Of a stretch of DNA of 64,000 bases, positions 12,750 through 22,796 are shown in pieces. The DNA comes from Lathyrus oleraceus (Eukaryota; Streptophyta; Magnoliopsida; Fabales; Fabaceae), in the NCBI RefSeq assembly GCF_024323335.1, contig NC_066581.1, forward strand, positions 442,085,816 through 442,149,815, in the 5' to 3' direction. The notes beneath the pieces were generated by a model that saw only the letters and a list, made by a program, of their open reading frames with translations, ran no database searches and had not been told where the DNA came from. The position numbers and the translations under genes were made by a program. How positions within the stretch are numbered: position 1 is the stretch's first letter; every line of letters starts with the position of its first letter.

Positions 12750-13850
12750 CTGGGGAAGGACATACACCGACTCAATGCATGAAGGTAAACACTGCGAACA
12801 CTCAGCTGGGGAAGATTCACTACCTATTCATAGATGGAAAATAGGAGGAAAAGAGATATCGACTCAATGCATGACGATACATCACTATCTCATAGATGAA
12901 AGTGGGAAAAGATCAATATAACAAGAGTACTGATGTGACAGTACATTACCAACTCAAAGATGGAGGTAACAGAAAAGATGAATACCAACTCAAGGATGAA
13001 GGTATAACAAGGGCATAATAAGAATCGAACTGCGTTGACTCATGGTTGATAGCTCACTACCCACTCATTGATGAGGTAAACAGGACATGCCAACTCAAAG
13101 TTGAAGGCAAGCTTCAAAAGATTGATAATAACACTGCTAGGGAAATCAAATTCCAACTCATTGATGATGGTGTAGATGAAGAATCAGATCTAAGGATCAT
13201 TGTGCAGACTTACAGCTGAATGCACACTACCAACTCATTGATGAGGTAGACAGAGAAATGCCGACTCAAAGTTGAAGGCAACCACCGATTCATTGACAAA
13301 GGTGTTTAAAAGAATTTAGAACATATTTTCCTGGAGATGTTTATCATTACCGACTCAAAGATGACGGTGGAAGGACAAAATGTACCTAACTCATAGATGA
13401 AGGTACTCCATCAACTCAAAGACGAAGATGGAATCAGAAGTTATCTGTGCAGACTCAAAGATGAAAGCACACTATCAGTTCAACAAGGATCAAACATACC
13501 CTACTCATAGATGAAGGTACTCCATCAACTCAAAGACGAAGATGGAATCACAGGAAAATGTGCGAACTCAAAGATGAATGCATATTACCAGCTCAAAGTT
13601 GCAGGTACTTCACCAACTCAAAGACGAAGGTGGAATCAAAAGGAATCTGTGCTAAACTCAAAGACGAAAGCACGCTACCAACTCAAAGTTGCAGGTAGAA
13701 CCATGGAACTTTCTGTGAGGATGTTATCAACTCATAGATGGAGATAGTAATTAATTTATCCTAGGGATAACAAAGGTTACCACTCATGGATGTAGGTAAC
13801 TCAAGTTTGTAACGGGTACCAACTCAAAGATGAAGGCATAAAGGACTTGG
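12750..13850 (-). repeat. Ogre1 3' UTR hairpin array (ACTCA..GATGA loops)
   Basis: Some two dozen degenerate units share the loop core ACTCAAAGATGA (variants ACTCATAGATGA, ACTCATTGATGA) flanked by short inverted arms. Arms differ between units but stay complementary: TATCG/CGATA (12857-12879), CACT/AGTG (12883-12904), TTACC/GGTAA (12946-12969), ATACC/GGTAT (12982-13005), TGCC/GGCA (13259-13280), CACC/GGTG (13283-13304), GTACC/GGTAC (13382-13406), CCATC/GATGG (13408-13431), TGTGC/GCACA (13446-13471), GTGCT/AGCAC (13649-13673), GTTACC/GGTAAC (13776-13800). Tat/Ogre 3' UTRs are known for variable tandem repeats; stem covariation is my observation. Confidence 0.85.
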
Positions 13851-14285
13851 ACACAATATCTGTCATGTCTGTTTTACTGAATGAGAGTCACAAAGACTAT
13901 ATTGTTGCCTTCTTTTACTGGCAATTTCTGAGCTTTATCTGGAGACACGAGGTTCAAACTAGGATAGAACTAGAATGAAACGGTCAAACAAGACTTCAAC
14001 TGAAGAGGAATGAACTCATCAGGATTTACAACTGAAACAACCATCTTCCACGAGGCATAGATCTCTGTGGGGAACATGACCAATAAAAGGTATTTTGCTG
14101 CTTATGAGGATACTCTATATGGAGAGATTGACTCAACCCACAATATAAACAAGGAAACAAGGTGCATATGAATGCAAGCATGATATGTCATAGATATGCA
14201 TGAATATTTAGTAATGAATGCATGATGGACAGACAAAACTAGGAATAACTAAAAATGTTAACAGCTGCATAAGGACTTGCTGGAG

Positions 14286-15060
14286 ATTTGCACTGAGACT
14301 CGCTAGGGAGTAGTACAAAGACTTGCTGGGGAATTGGTACAAGAGCACCATATCCAGGTTTCTTTAAAAGTCTGTCTCTACTGAGGTTTCTGTAGAAGAA
14401 TGGAGATGCCTTCTTCTTCAAAAATACAGGAGATCCCCTCTGGTTTTTGAATTCATGAGGTATATGAGGATTGGACCTTTCTGAGGACTCCGCTGGGGAT
14501 ACAAGGTGTTATCCTCTAGAAATAAGATGATATTGTAAGAGAAGTCCTGCAATTCTTGAATTTGCTGATAATGCAGAAGGGATTATTCTTCTAGAAGACT
14601 CCGCTGGGGATAAAGTCCGCTGGGGATAGGTGGTATCTTTCCAGGGAATAAGAATATAGGGGAAATCCATCCTTGATTTTTTTGCTTTAATTATCATGGA
14701 GACTTTCTGTATCTGAAGACTCTGCAGGGGATTATGGTGTCTGATATCTGGTTACGAGATCTTTCCTCTAGGAGACTCTGCCGGGGAACAGTGATGTCTG
14801 ACCTTTGAATGTAAATGAGAATTCAGGAGGAATCCTGTAATTCTTGAATTTGCTTAAAATGCAACACACTCTTCTTTACTACAAAACATTACTGAGGAGG
14901 AGACATATCCTTCTATTGAATGGACAGAGAACAACAAGAGATTCCCTGTAGTTTCTGAATATCAACTTTCTTCACTCGCTGAGGGATGGAGACCTCTGTA
15001 TTACTCCTGCTTGGGGAAATCAAAGCTTCCTTCTCATCCTCTGCTGGGGACATTGCTGAT
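14286..15060 (-). repeat. Ogre1 3' UTR PBS-like microrepeats
   Basis: The plus strand carries repeated GACTCYGCTGGGGA-type words: 14486-14499, 14597-14610, 14615-14625, 14718-14731 and 14774-14787, plus shorter GCTGGGGA copies near 14320 and 15041. They match the core of the primer binding site (TGGCGACTCTGCTGGGGA) but on the opposite strand. The element RNA would therefore carry sequence like the tRNA 3' end and complementary to its own PBS. Confidence 0.7.
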
Positions 15061-15109
15061 CCCTCCTTAATAAATTACTGGGGAAATACCTGTAGTAATC
15101 CCATAGGCC

Positions 15110-15770
15110 AAATCTGTAACTTAAAACCTGGATCAAAGTCTTCATGATCAATTAACCGGGGAGTCTTCATGCCCCAAGTGAAGGGAACAATCTTCTTGAA
15201 ATATTTCTTGCATGATCTCTTGAGGAAAACTAGGAAGCAAAACTGGGGATATCCAGAATTACAACCTCTGCTGGAGAAATATTACTGCCAAGACACCTGT
15301 GGAGATCTTTTCATCATATACATATGAGGATAGTAACATGAACATGTCTAGTTGGAATCACATGATTTTAGAATTACTGCGACCGCATGTCTCAATCCTT
15401 TTATTGATGTCCACAAATCAAAGTAAAGAATCTTTATAGTTTTCAAAAACTGTTTTTAATTCAAAACTTTTGTTTCAAAACATATCTGTCAAAGTAAAAG
15501 AACTTTCGTAAATTGAAATGAAAATTAAGAGTGCCAAGAAATATAGAAAGGCTCAAATTGATTTGATAGGATGGTAATCAGCCAACAGCATGATTCCATA
15601 TATCTTTACAAATTGGAAAATGGTAATTTCGTGGAAAAAGGGTACGTTGAAATACAATGACATCATTCTCTCTTCCACTTTTGAAACCTGTATTGCAGCC
15701 TTAAGAACGTTGGAGAACTGTTGAAAATATTCTGATACTTCAATGATCTTGTCTCCGTTATGCAGTTACT
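15110..15770. other. Ogre1 3' UTR, remaining non-coding part
   Basis: Low-complexity non-coding DNA between the microrepeats and the pol-proximal hairpins. I see no open frame with family similarity and no further repeat. Confidence 0.5.
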
Positions 15771-15774
15771 TGCC

Positions 15775-15950
15775 TGAAATCCCTAACTTTTGCCTAGATT
15801 GCCCTTTCGGGTTTTCAATCTACCGGGATAATATTTTCTTTGTTTTTTATGTCTCTAATTTTTGCCTGGACCGCCCTTTCAGGTTTTCAGTCCACCGAGA
15901 CGCTCATTTTTGCCTAAGCCGCCCTTCGGGTTTTCAACTTAGCGAGTTGT
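15775..15950 (-). repeat. Ogre1 pol-proximal hairpin array
   Basis: Three units share TTTGCC..GCCC..TTCGGGTTTT and carry inverted arms that differ between units: TAGATTG/CAATCTA (15795-15822), TGGAC/GTCCA (15867-15894), CTAAG/CTTAG (15914-15942). The same module with other arms follows pol in Ogre2. Confidence 0.75.
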
Positions 15951-15962
15951 TCTTTTCATTTT

Positions 15963-16727
15963 TTAGGCGAAGTATTTCTTGACTGCATCTGTATTCACGG
16001 GACGTGGAAGCTCTTCACCATCCATGTTTGTAAGAATTAAAGCACCGCCTGAGAAGGCTTTCTTGACAACATAGGGTCCTTCATAATTAGGAGTCCACTT
16101 GCCCCTAGAATCATTGTGAAATAGTATCATCTTCTTGAGTACAAGGTCACCCTCTTTGAATTCTCTCGGCTTAACCTTCCTATCAAATGCCTGCTTCATT
16201 CTCTTTTGATATAACTGTCCATGGCACAAGGCAGTCATTCTTTTTTCGTCAATCAAATTCAACTGATCGTATCTGCTTTGACACCATTCAGCCTCTGACA
16301 ACTGAGTTTCCATTAGTATCCTCATTGATGGAATTTCAACCTCTATCGGTAACACAGCTTCCATACCGTATACAAGTGAAAATGGGGTTGCCCCAGTTGA
16401 AGTACGGACTGATGTTCTATATCCGTGTAGTGCAAAAGGCAGCATTTCATGCCAATCTTTGTAGGTAACAACCATCTTTTGAATGATCTTCTTGATATTC
16501 TTATTTGCAGCTTCAACTGCCCCATTCATCTTGGGACGGTAAGGAGAAGAGTTGTGATGCTCGATCCTGAAACTTTCACATAATTCATCCATCATTTTGT
16601 TGTTCAGATTGGAGCCATTGTCAGTGATGATCTTGTTTGGAATGCCATATCGGCAAATGAGATTATTTTGATGAATCTGACCACCACTTGCTTTGTCACC
16701 TTTGCATACGAAGCTGCTTCCACCCAT
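15963..16727 (-). CDS. pol: Ogre1 pol, integrase catalytic and C-terminal part (frame 3)
   Basis: A frame of 254 codons. Its first 20 or so codons are out of register with integrase; authentic sequence starts at NNLICRYGIP (near residue 21). The second catalytic aspartate is in IITDNGSN (D36) and the glutamate in KMNGAVEAANKN (E72), which completes a DDE triad with the aspartate in the upstream frame. Then come KDWHEMLPFALHGYRTSVRT, the TPFSLVYGMEAVLP motif and a C-terminal basic domain with FDRKVKP and GKWTPNYEGPYVVKK, typical of Ty3/gypsy integrases. The protein ends at a normal stop just before the 3' UTR. It is joined to the upstream pol only if a frameshift near 16661-16675 is ignored. 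Confidence 0.85.
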   Translation of the reverse strand: MGGSSFVCKGDKASGGQIHQNNLICRYGIPNKIITDNGSNLNNKMMDELCESFRIEHHNSSPYRPKMNGAVEAANKNIKKIIQKMVVTYKDWHEMLPFALHGYRTSVRTSTGATPFSLVYGMEAVLPIEVEIPSMRILMETQLSEAEWCQSRYDQLNLIDEKRMTALCHGQLYQKRMKQAFDRKVKPREFKEGDLVLKKMILFHNDSRGKWTPNYEGPYVVKKAFSGGALILTNMDGEELPRPVNTDAVKKYFA

Positions 16728-19207
16728 TTGGTGAAGTAATCAATTGCCACGAGAATGAAACGATGTCCGTTGGAAGCTTTGGGTTCAATCATACCGATCA
16801 TGTCAATGCCCCACATTGAGAATGGCCAAGGAGCAGAAATCACATTCAAAAAGGTTGGTGGTACATGAACCTTATCAGCGTAGATCTGACATTTGTGACA
16901 CTTCTTTACAAATTTGTAGCAATCTGATTCCATGGTCAACCAGTAGTAACCAGCTCTCAACATCTTTCTTGACATAGAGTGGCCGTTTGCATGAGTACCA
17001 AAGGACCCTTCGTGAACTTCTTTCATCAACATTTCTGCTTCCTTTTTGTCAACACATCTGAGTAAGACCATGTCATAATTCCTCTTATAGAGCACATTTT
17101 GATTAAGGAAGAAACTGCCTGACAATCTTCTCAAAGTCTTTTTATCTTTTTCTGTTGCTCCAAGAGGATACTCCTGAGTCTGAAGGAAATGCTTGATATC
17201 GTGGTACCATGGTTTATCATCAAAACTGGCCTCAACTATAAACACATGTGCTGGTCTATCAAGTCGCTTGATCACAATTCTGGGTACTTCGTTTGGAAAA
17301 CCCACTTGATACATTGAAGACAACGTAGCTAGAGCATCCGCCATATGATTCTCATCCCGAGGAATGTGATGCAATTCAACCTTGGTGAAGAAAGTCAACA
17401 ATCTTCTTGCATAGTCTTTGTATGGGATCAAGCCAGGGTGGCGTGTTTCCCATTCTCCTTTGATCTGATTGATAACTAATGCTGAGTCACCATAAACAGT
17501 AAGATTTTTGATGTGGAGGTCAATGGCTTCTTCAAGACCCATGATACAGGCTTCATATTCAGCAATGTTGTTTGTACATTCAAAGCAAATTCTTGCCGTG
17601 AAAGGAATATGAGAACCTTCTGGAGTGATAATGACTGCACCTACTCCATGTCCATAAATGTTGGAAGCTCCATCAAATACTAAACCCCATTGAGAATCTG
17701 GTTCAGGCCCTTCTTCAGGAAGTGGCTCTTTACAATCTCTGGATTTTAGGAACATGACATCTTCATCAGGAAACTCATCCTCATTATCATCGTGATCTTC
17801 AACGGGTTGGTGAGCAAGGTACTCAGCCAACACACTGCTCTTGATAGCTTTCTGGGTATGATACTCAATGTCGTATTCTGATAACAGCATCTGCCATCTG
17901 GCAATCTTACCAGTGAGTGCAGGCTTCTCAAAAATGTACTTGATTGGATCCATTTTGGATATCAACCAAGTGGTGTGACTTAACATATACTGCCTCAATC
18001 TCTTAGCAGCCCAAGCCAATGCACAACATGTCTTCTCGAGTAAGGAGTATCGTGATTCACAGTCAGTAAATTTCTTGCTTAAGTAGTAAATGGCATGCTC
18101 TTTCTTTCCAGTTTCGTCTTGTTGACCCAGAATACAGCCCATAGAATTCTCAAGCACTGTCAAATACATAACCAACGGTCTTCCAGCAACAGGTGGTAAC
18201 AAGATAGGAGGCTCCATGAGGTACTCTTTGATACTGTCAAATGCTTTCTGACAATCCTCTGTCCAAACACAATTCTGACTCTTTCTCAGCAATTTGAAGA
18301 TAGGTTCACAAGTGGCAGTCATGTGAGAAATAAACCGGGATATGTAATTCAATCGTCCTAGAAAACCTCTCACTTGCCTTTCGGTTTTTGGTGCGGGCAT
18401 CTCTTGGATAGCTTTTACTTTATCTGGATCAACTTCAATGCCTTTTTGGCCGACAATGAAGCCCAAGAGTTTCCCTGACCTGACGCCAAATGTGCATTTG
18501 TTCGGATTGAGGCGAAGACGGAACTTCCTCAATCGTTGAAACAGCTTCAATAGATCTACTAAGTGACCTTCTTCTGAACGAGACTTCGCGATCATGTCAT
18601 CCACATAAACCTCAATCTCTTTGTGCATCATGTCGTGAAAGAGCGTTGTCATGGCTCGCTGGTAAGTAGCACCTGCGTTCTTCAACCCAAACGACATCAC
18701 TTGATAACAGAATGTTCCCCATGGTGTTATGAATGTAGTTTTTTCCATGTCTTCGGGAGCCATTTTGATCTGGTTATACCCGGAGAATCCGTCCATGAAG
18801 GAGAATATGTCAAACTTTGCTGTATTGTCTACCAACATGTCAATGTGAGGCAGGGGGAAATCATCCTTTGGGCTTGCTCTATTTAAGTCACGATAGTCGA
18901 CACACATTCGTACCTTCCCGTCCTTCTTAGGAACTGGCACAATATTTGCTATCCACTCTGGATACACTGAAGTGGCAAGAAAACCAGCATCTATTTGCTT
19001 CAGAACTTCTTCTTTAATTTTGACGGCCATATCTGGATGTGTTCTTCTTAATTTCTGTTTGACCGGTGGACATTCTGGCTTCAAAGGTAGCTTGTGCTCT
19101 ACGATGTCAGTGTCGAGACCAGGCATATCTTGATAAGACCAAGCAAACACATCTACATACTCTTTCAACAGGCTGATCAATTGCTCCTTGACTTGTGGGG
19201 ATAACAA
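16604..19207 (-). CDS. pol: Ogre1 pol: RT, RNase H, archaeal-type RNase H, integrase N-terminus
   Basis: An 867-codon frame. The reverse transcriptase has VPVPKKDGKVRMCVDYRDLN (about 90-109), FMDGFSGYNQI (about 137-147) and the catalytic YVDD (201-204). An RNase H follows (ILGQQDETGKKEHAIYYLSK through EYDIEY, roughly 360-455), then a second, archaeal-type RNase H (WGLVFDGASNIYGHGVGAVI, AEYEACIMGLEEAI, DSALVINQI, DENHMADALA; roughly 505-630), a mark of the Tat/Ogre lineage. The integrase zinc finger (CHKCQI) and first catalytic aspartate (MWGIDMIG) come next. The frame then breaks at about 16661-16675 and ends in unrelated residues. The true start lies upstream, before a second frameshift near 19226. 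Confidence 0.93.
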   Translation of the reverse strand: MLSPQVKEQLISLLKEYVDVFAWSYQDMPGLDTDIVEHKLPLKPECPPVKQKLRRTHPDMAVKIKEEVLKQIDAGFLATSVYPEWIANIVPVPKKDGKVRMCVDYRDLNRASPKDDFPLPHIDMLVDNTAKFDIFSFMDGFSGYNQIKMAPEDMEKTTFITPWGTFCYQVMSFGLKNAGATYQRAMTTLFHDMMHKEIEVYVDDMIAKSRSEEGHLVDLLKLFQRLRKFRLRLNPNKCTFGVRSGKLLGFIVGQKGIEVDPDKVKAIQEMPAPKTERQVRGFLGRLNYISRFISHMTATCEPIFKLLRKSQNCVWTEDCQKAFDSIKEYLMEPPILLPPVAGRPLVMYLTVLENSMGCILGQQDETGKKEHAIYYLSKKFTDCESRYSLLEKTCCALAWAAKRLRQYMLSHTTWLISKMDPIKYIFEKPALTGKIARWQMLLSEYDIEYHTQKAIKSSVLAEYLAHQPVEDHDDNEDEFPDEDVMFLKSRDCKEPLPEEGPEPDSQWGLVFDGASNIYGHGVGAVIITPEGSHIPFTARICFECTNNIAEYEACIMGLEEAIDLHIKNLTVYGDSALVINQIKGEWETRHPGLIPYKDYARRLLTFFTKVELHHIPRDENHMADALATLSSMYQVGFPNEVPRIVIKRLDRPAHVFIVEASFDDKPWYHDIKHFLQTQEYPLGATEKDKKTLRRLSGSFFLNQNVLYKRNYDMVLLRCVDKKEAEMLMKEVHEGSFGTHANGHSMSRKMLRAGYYWLTMESDCYKFVKKCHKCQIYADKVHVPPTFLNVISAPWPFSMWGIDMIGMIEPKASNGHRFILVAIDYFTKWVEAASYAKVTKQVVVRFIKIISFADMAFQTRSSLTMAPI

Positions 19208-19423
19208 TGCTCCAATTTTGACTTCTTTTTCACATTTTCTTCTGAACCCAAGTTGACTGTTTCCAAAGGCTCCTTGTATGGCTGAATAGTGTCTTCTTCA
19301 TTTTCAAGCTGGCGGGCGACCTCTTCTGGAATCTCATCCCACTCTTCCTCTTCAGCTTCGAATACAGAATGTTCAAAGTTGGGAGAGGGCATGATGTCAT
19401 TGTGTTCAACGGGTTTAAGTAAC
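19177..19423 (-). CDS. pol: Ogre1 pol exon 2, 5' end before frameshift
   Basis: Acidic linker that begins the pol exon (LLKPVEHND, AEEEEWDEIPEEVARQLENE, then VNLGSEENV). Two extra A bases in an A-run near 19226-19232 shift the frame. In the corresponding Ogre2 stretch VNLGTEE leads directly into KEVKIGAAL and the RT. Splicing at 19423/19424 puts this linker in frame with the end of gag. The last 15 or so codons of the open frame are out of register. Confidence 0.75.
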
Positions 19424-19665
19424 CTGTACAAACAATTGTTTTTAGAGGACTGACCATGCCATGCAAAAATGTGTTCTTTTTAAGGTTTTTTTGTGTTACC
19501 ATTTTCCGAAAAAGCTGAAAAGATAAAAGGACACAAGTGTATAGGAACACAAAAGATCTTTTTCATGGATAGTACGTTTTTGACAAAAGTGCCCATTTTA
19601 CAAAATTAATGCTTCGCGCTTTGGGCTAAAGCGGAAGGTTTTTGAAAACTGAAAAGCTTAATTAC
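19424..19665 (-). other. Ogre1 gag/pol intron, 242 nt
   Basis: The donor GTAATT overlaps the gag stop codon and the acceptor is TGTACAG. Removal joins ..HIS-K to LLKPVEHND in frame across a split AAG codon. Ogre elements are known to splice an intron between gag-pro and pol. The unspliced RNA ends at the stop inside the donor, which would give gag-only product. Confidence 0.75.
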
Positions 19666-20348
19666 TTTGATATGTGGACACAATGTGGGATGTCAACTGC
19701 GGTCCAGTTCTTCATAACTACTCCAGTCTCCATTCTGTCTTTCCCTCGAAGAGCTTTTATCTCTTTTTGTAATTCCGCAAACTGATCCTGGAATTCATCC
19801 ATTCTATCATTGAGACCAGGATCCTCACTTGGGGTAGGGCCGTGATAGACAGGTTCTCCTAGGTGAGGAGTATAGTGAACAATGGGAGGCACATTAGTGA
19901 AGACAGGAGCATTTGGTGGAACGAACTCTTGTTGATATCTATCTTGATTAAGATCCCTGGGTATTGCCCAAGGACGGGATGCTGTGATGGTAACAGAAGT
20001 GACTGGGACAACGTTGATTTCTGAAGCGATGACTGTAGTGACGGGTGCTGCTGTTGTCTGATTCTGAATTTGAGGTTGATTCTGTGCCGAAGTCTGTCCT
20101 GAATTATGAACTTGAGCCCTAGCCTGGGCTTCCTCTACTTGTAGACGGGCGGTTAACATTTGGTTGCGCATCTCTGCTGCCTGTGCTTGCGCCTGGATCT
20201 GTGCATCTTGTGCTTCGGCAACCTGAGCTTGTGCTGTTTGAAGTTGAGCAGCTTGGGCTGCTTGGTTTGCTATCAGTGTCTCGACCATAGCAGAAAGGCG
20301 GTCAACCTGAGCTTTCAATTCTCGGTTCTCGTTATCTGTTATCTCCAT
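19666..20348 (-). CDS. gag: Ogre1 gag, internally deleted, joined to pol by splicing
   Basis: It starts MEITDNENRELKAQVDRL, a charged coiled-coil, followed by an Ala/Gln-rich helix (about residues 28-85), a Pro/Thr/Val linker and DRMDEFQDQFAELQKEIKAL (about 180-200). This is the N-terminal layout I expect of Ogre gag. Straight after ALRGKD it jumps to METGVVMKNWTAVDIPHCVH, which matches the segment at the very end of gag-pro (compare GMEIQNWKAEKIITVTL in Ogre2). The capsid, zinc knuckle and protease are therefore missing, yet the frame stays open and still leads to the intron donor. The encoded protein of 228 residues is about one third or less of a usual gag-pro. Confidence 0.8.
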
Positions 20349-20585
20349 TCTTCTTTTGTAGTTGGCTCTTGTGTTGTAATTATGCGTCAGCTTGAAATGG
20401 ATCTGCTGGCGGGAAGCAACTGTTTAGAAGACTGGACCAAGACAGACAACCTGTATGCACGTGATGCATGGATATGCAAAATGAATGATTTTCCAAGGAA
20501 CTCTAAGTGAAGGAAAAGATAGAATTGCAAACATTTTTGATAACAAAACAAAGTTATCAACCTAAAATACAACCAAGAAAACCAT
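20349..20585 (-). other. Ogre1 ORF1-gag spacer
   Basis: Non-coding spacer of about 240 bases between the ORF1 stop and the gag start. No recognisable motif. Confidence 0.5.
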
Positions 20586-22088
20586 TTAAGGACATGTGTC
20601 ATCAGGACGAGCATAAACAAGTAGGAGTTGTCCTTCAAGTCTCTCAATTCTTTCTTCATAGGCCTTCTGCATAAAAGCTTTCTCCTTCACCAAACTGTCT
20701 ACAAGACCTTTCCATGCACCTGAGGACTGTGGAATCTGGGAGTAATCTGTTGTGCCTGAGGAAAATAAATCCTCTTGCACCCTTGGACGTTTACCTGCAC
20801 GATCTTCTCCACTCTGCTCCTTTAACTGTCTCTGAAGTTCTTCATTTTCCATTTCGAGCACCTGGGCCTTATCCTTCCAAGCGTCTCTCTCTTTCTTGAC
20901 CCTCTCCAAGGTGGCTTGGAGTTCTTCTTTGTCATCTAGCGGAAGGTAGGGGGTCTTCAACGGAGCGGGTTTGATAGGATCATGATGTGGGTATGGAATT
21001 TCCAACTGTATAGCTCTGGCTCTGATCCACTAGAGGTACGGCTCATAAGAGGTACAATCTTTCTTACCCAATTCAAGTCTCCCTTTGCGACAAACACGAT
21101 GCCAAGCTCTTACTACTCTCTCTTTCATGGTAGGGTCCTCCTCGTTATCTCTCAAGAAAATACCTTCTAAAAGAATGTTAGGAGGCTTGTCCTTCATAGG
21201 GTAACCGAGTTGTCTCCTAGCAAGTACTGGATTATAAGAAATGATTCCCTTTGTGCCCATGAGGGGCATATTGGGGAACTCCCCGCAACTATCAATGATC
21301 TTCACATCGTCTAAAACTCTACTATACCATGCAATATCTGACTGGGTAAGAGACATAATCCTCTATGACCACTGAAGTCCTGACTTGCGATCCCAAAAAG
21401 TAGCTGACTTAGGAAGATGAGAGGCAAACCATTTGTAGAGTAACGGTATACAGCAGACTATGGTTCCTCCTCCTTTCAAAGTACGGTAATGGATGGAATG
21501 ATAGGTGTCTCCGAGCAAAGTTAGAACAGGATTACCACTTAGGAAGATGCGTATAACATATGAATCCACAAAACCTTCAATATTAGGAAATAGTAACAAA
21601 CCGTAGATCAACAAGGAGAACAAATGCTCCACAATAATATCACAACCTTGACTGGCAAAATAAGAAACCTTCCCCATTAAGAACTTGGCAGTGAAACCTG
21701 GAAGTCCTCCTTTGGTGGTGAAGTTATTCTTGAATTCTGACTTCTTCATGTACAACACTTTTGCAAGAGAACTGTGCTCGGGTAACTTTTCTGAACCAGA
21801 GAAAGGTACTGTATCAGCAACTGGGATGTGAAGCAACTGGGCATACTCTTCCAATGTAGGCATGAGTTGATAGTCTGGAAATGTGAAACGGTGATAGACT
21901 GGATCATAGAACTGTACTAATGTCTGCAATAACCCTTCTTCCATCCTAAGTGTCAATAAAGATATAAGTGCCCCATATCTGTCTCTGAAACCAATAGGAT
22001 CTGCGATTGAAGAAACCAGTTTCTTTAGTTCATCTATCTTTGGATTGATGAGATTGTACTTTTTCACACTTCTCCGTCCAAAATCCAT
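20586..22088 (-). pseudogene. Ogre1 ORF1, two in-frame stops
   Basis: The extra ORF that Ogre elements carry upstream of gag; its function is not established. I place the start at MDFGRRSVKKYN (22088), because the 39 codons before it look like translated leader. Segments in order: LTLRMEEGLLQTLVQFYDP, FTFPDYQLMPTLEEYAQLL, GLPGFTAKFLMGKV, ITFDRK-like WDRKSGLQWS, then SDIAWYSRVLDDVKIIDSCG, RRQLGYPMKDKPP, and a C-terminal coiled coil rich in Glu/Lys (ERVKKERDAWKDKAQVLEME). The middle part belongs to a domain annotated in legumes as a DUF, related to transposon-derived proteins. TAG codons at 21363-21365 and 21027-21029 interrupt an otherwise continuous 501-codon frame. Confidence 0.75.
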
Positions 22089-22796
22089 GTTTCCGGCAAT
22101 ATTTGCAATTCTCACTTTAAGTTCCTTGGAAAAAGGTTGAAATGATGGGAATGAATGCATGTCATGCATGAATGCAACAAACACAAACATGGTCAAACAA
22201 TACAAGGTTCAAAGTTCATCACCAGCATGGAGTTTAGGACAAAGCCCTAAGATAAGTTCTAAGGTTCACCTGCCAAACGGGTTCTAAAAGTTCCCAAGGT
22301 TATGGATCCTTCTTCGGATAATACCGGGTTAAGCAACTGCTCGCTTTCCAATATTATTCTCAAAAGAATCTTGCTTGAGTGTGATATCGCGTATCAACCA
22401 AACCAGACTTTTGGTCCGAAGTGGTCACCGCATCACATCCTAAGTAAGGCCAAGATGGGGTAAAGGTAAACTAAGGTCCTTGGCTTCACGGGCCCGTCGA
22501 AAGCAACAATGCCTCACAAATGACTTGTTTAGCACTATCACCCTCAAAGAGGCCTCCACCAAGCGGACAAAGGCTCAAGTCAACTCGGTAAGGATTGTCT
22601 CCTATCAAGTCAACCTGAATTATCATCCATCCTATCTCAAATGTGCCCCAAATCCGGGTATAGGATTTATCACAAGTATCCCCCAAAACCCAAAATAACA
22701 AACATTACAAACAATACAATTTAGCAAATATTCACAAAGCAAACATATAAACAAGCAAAGATAGGCTAAACCCTCAAATAAGTTTTAATCATGTAT
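22089..22796 (-). other. Ogre1 5' untranslated leader
   Basis: About 700 bases between the PBS and the ORF1 start. It is non-coding as far as I can see. Confidence 0.6.

Noticed and set aside
12750..13850. CRISPR-like look of regularly spaced repeats
   Set aside because: Plant nuclear retrotransposon context, degenerate repeats without unique fixed-length spacers, no cas genes.
16604..19207. Ogre1 pol as a functional autonomous polymerase
   Set aside because: Two frameshifts (near 19226 and 16668) and missing gag body and protease make this copy inactive on its own.
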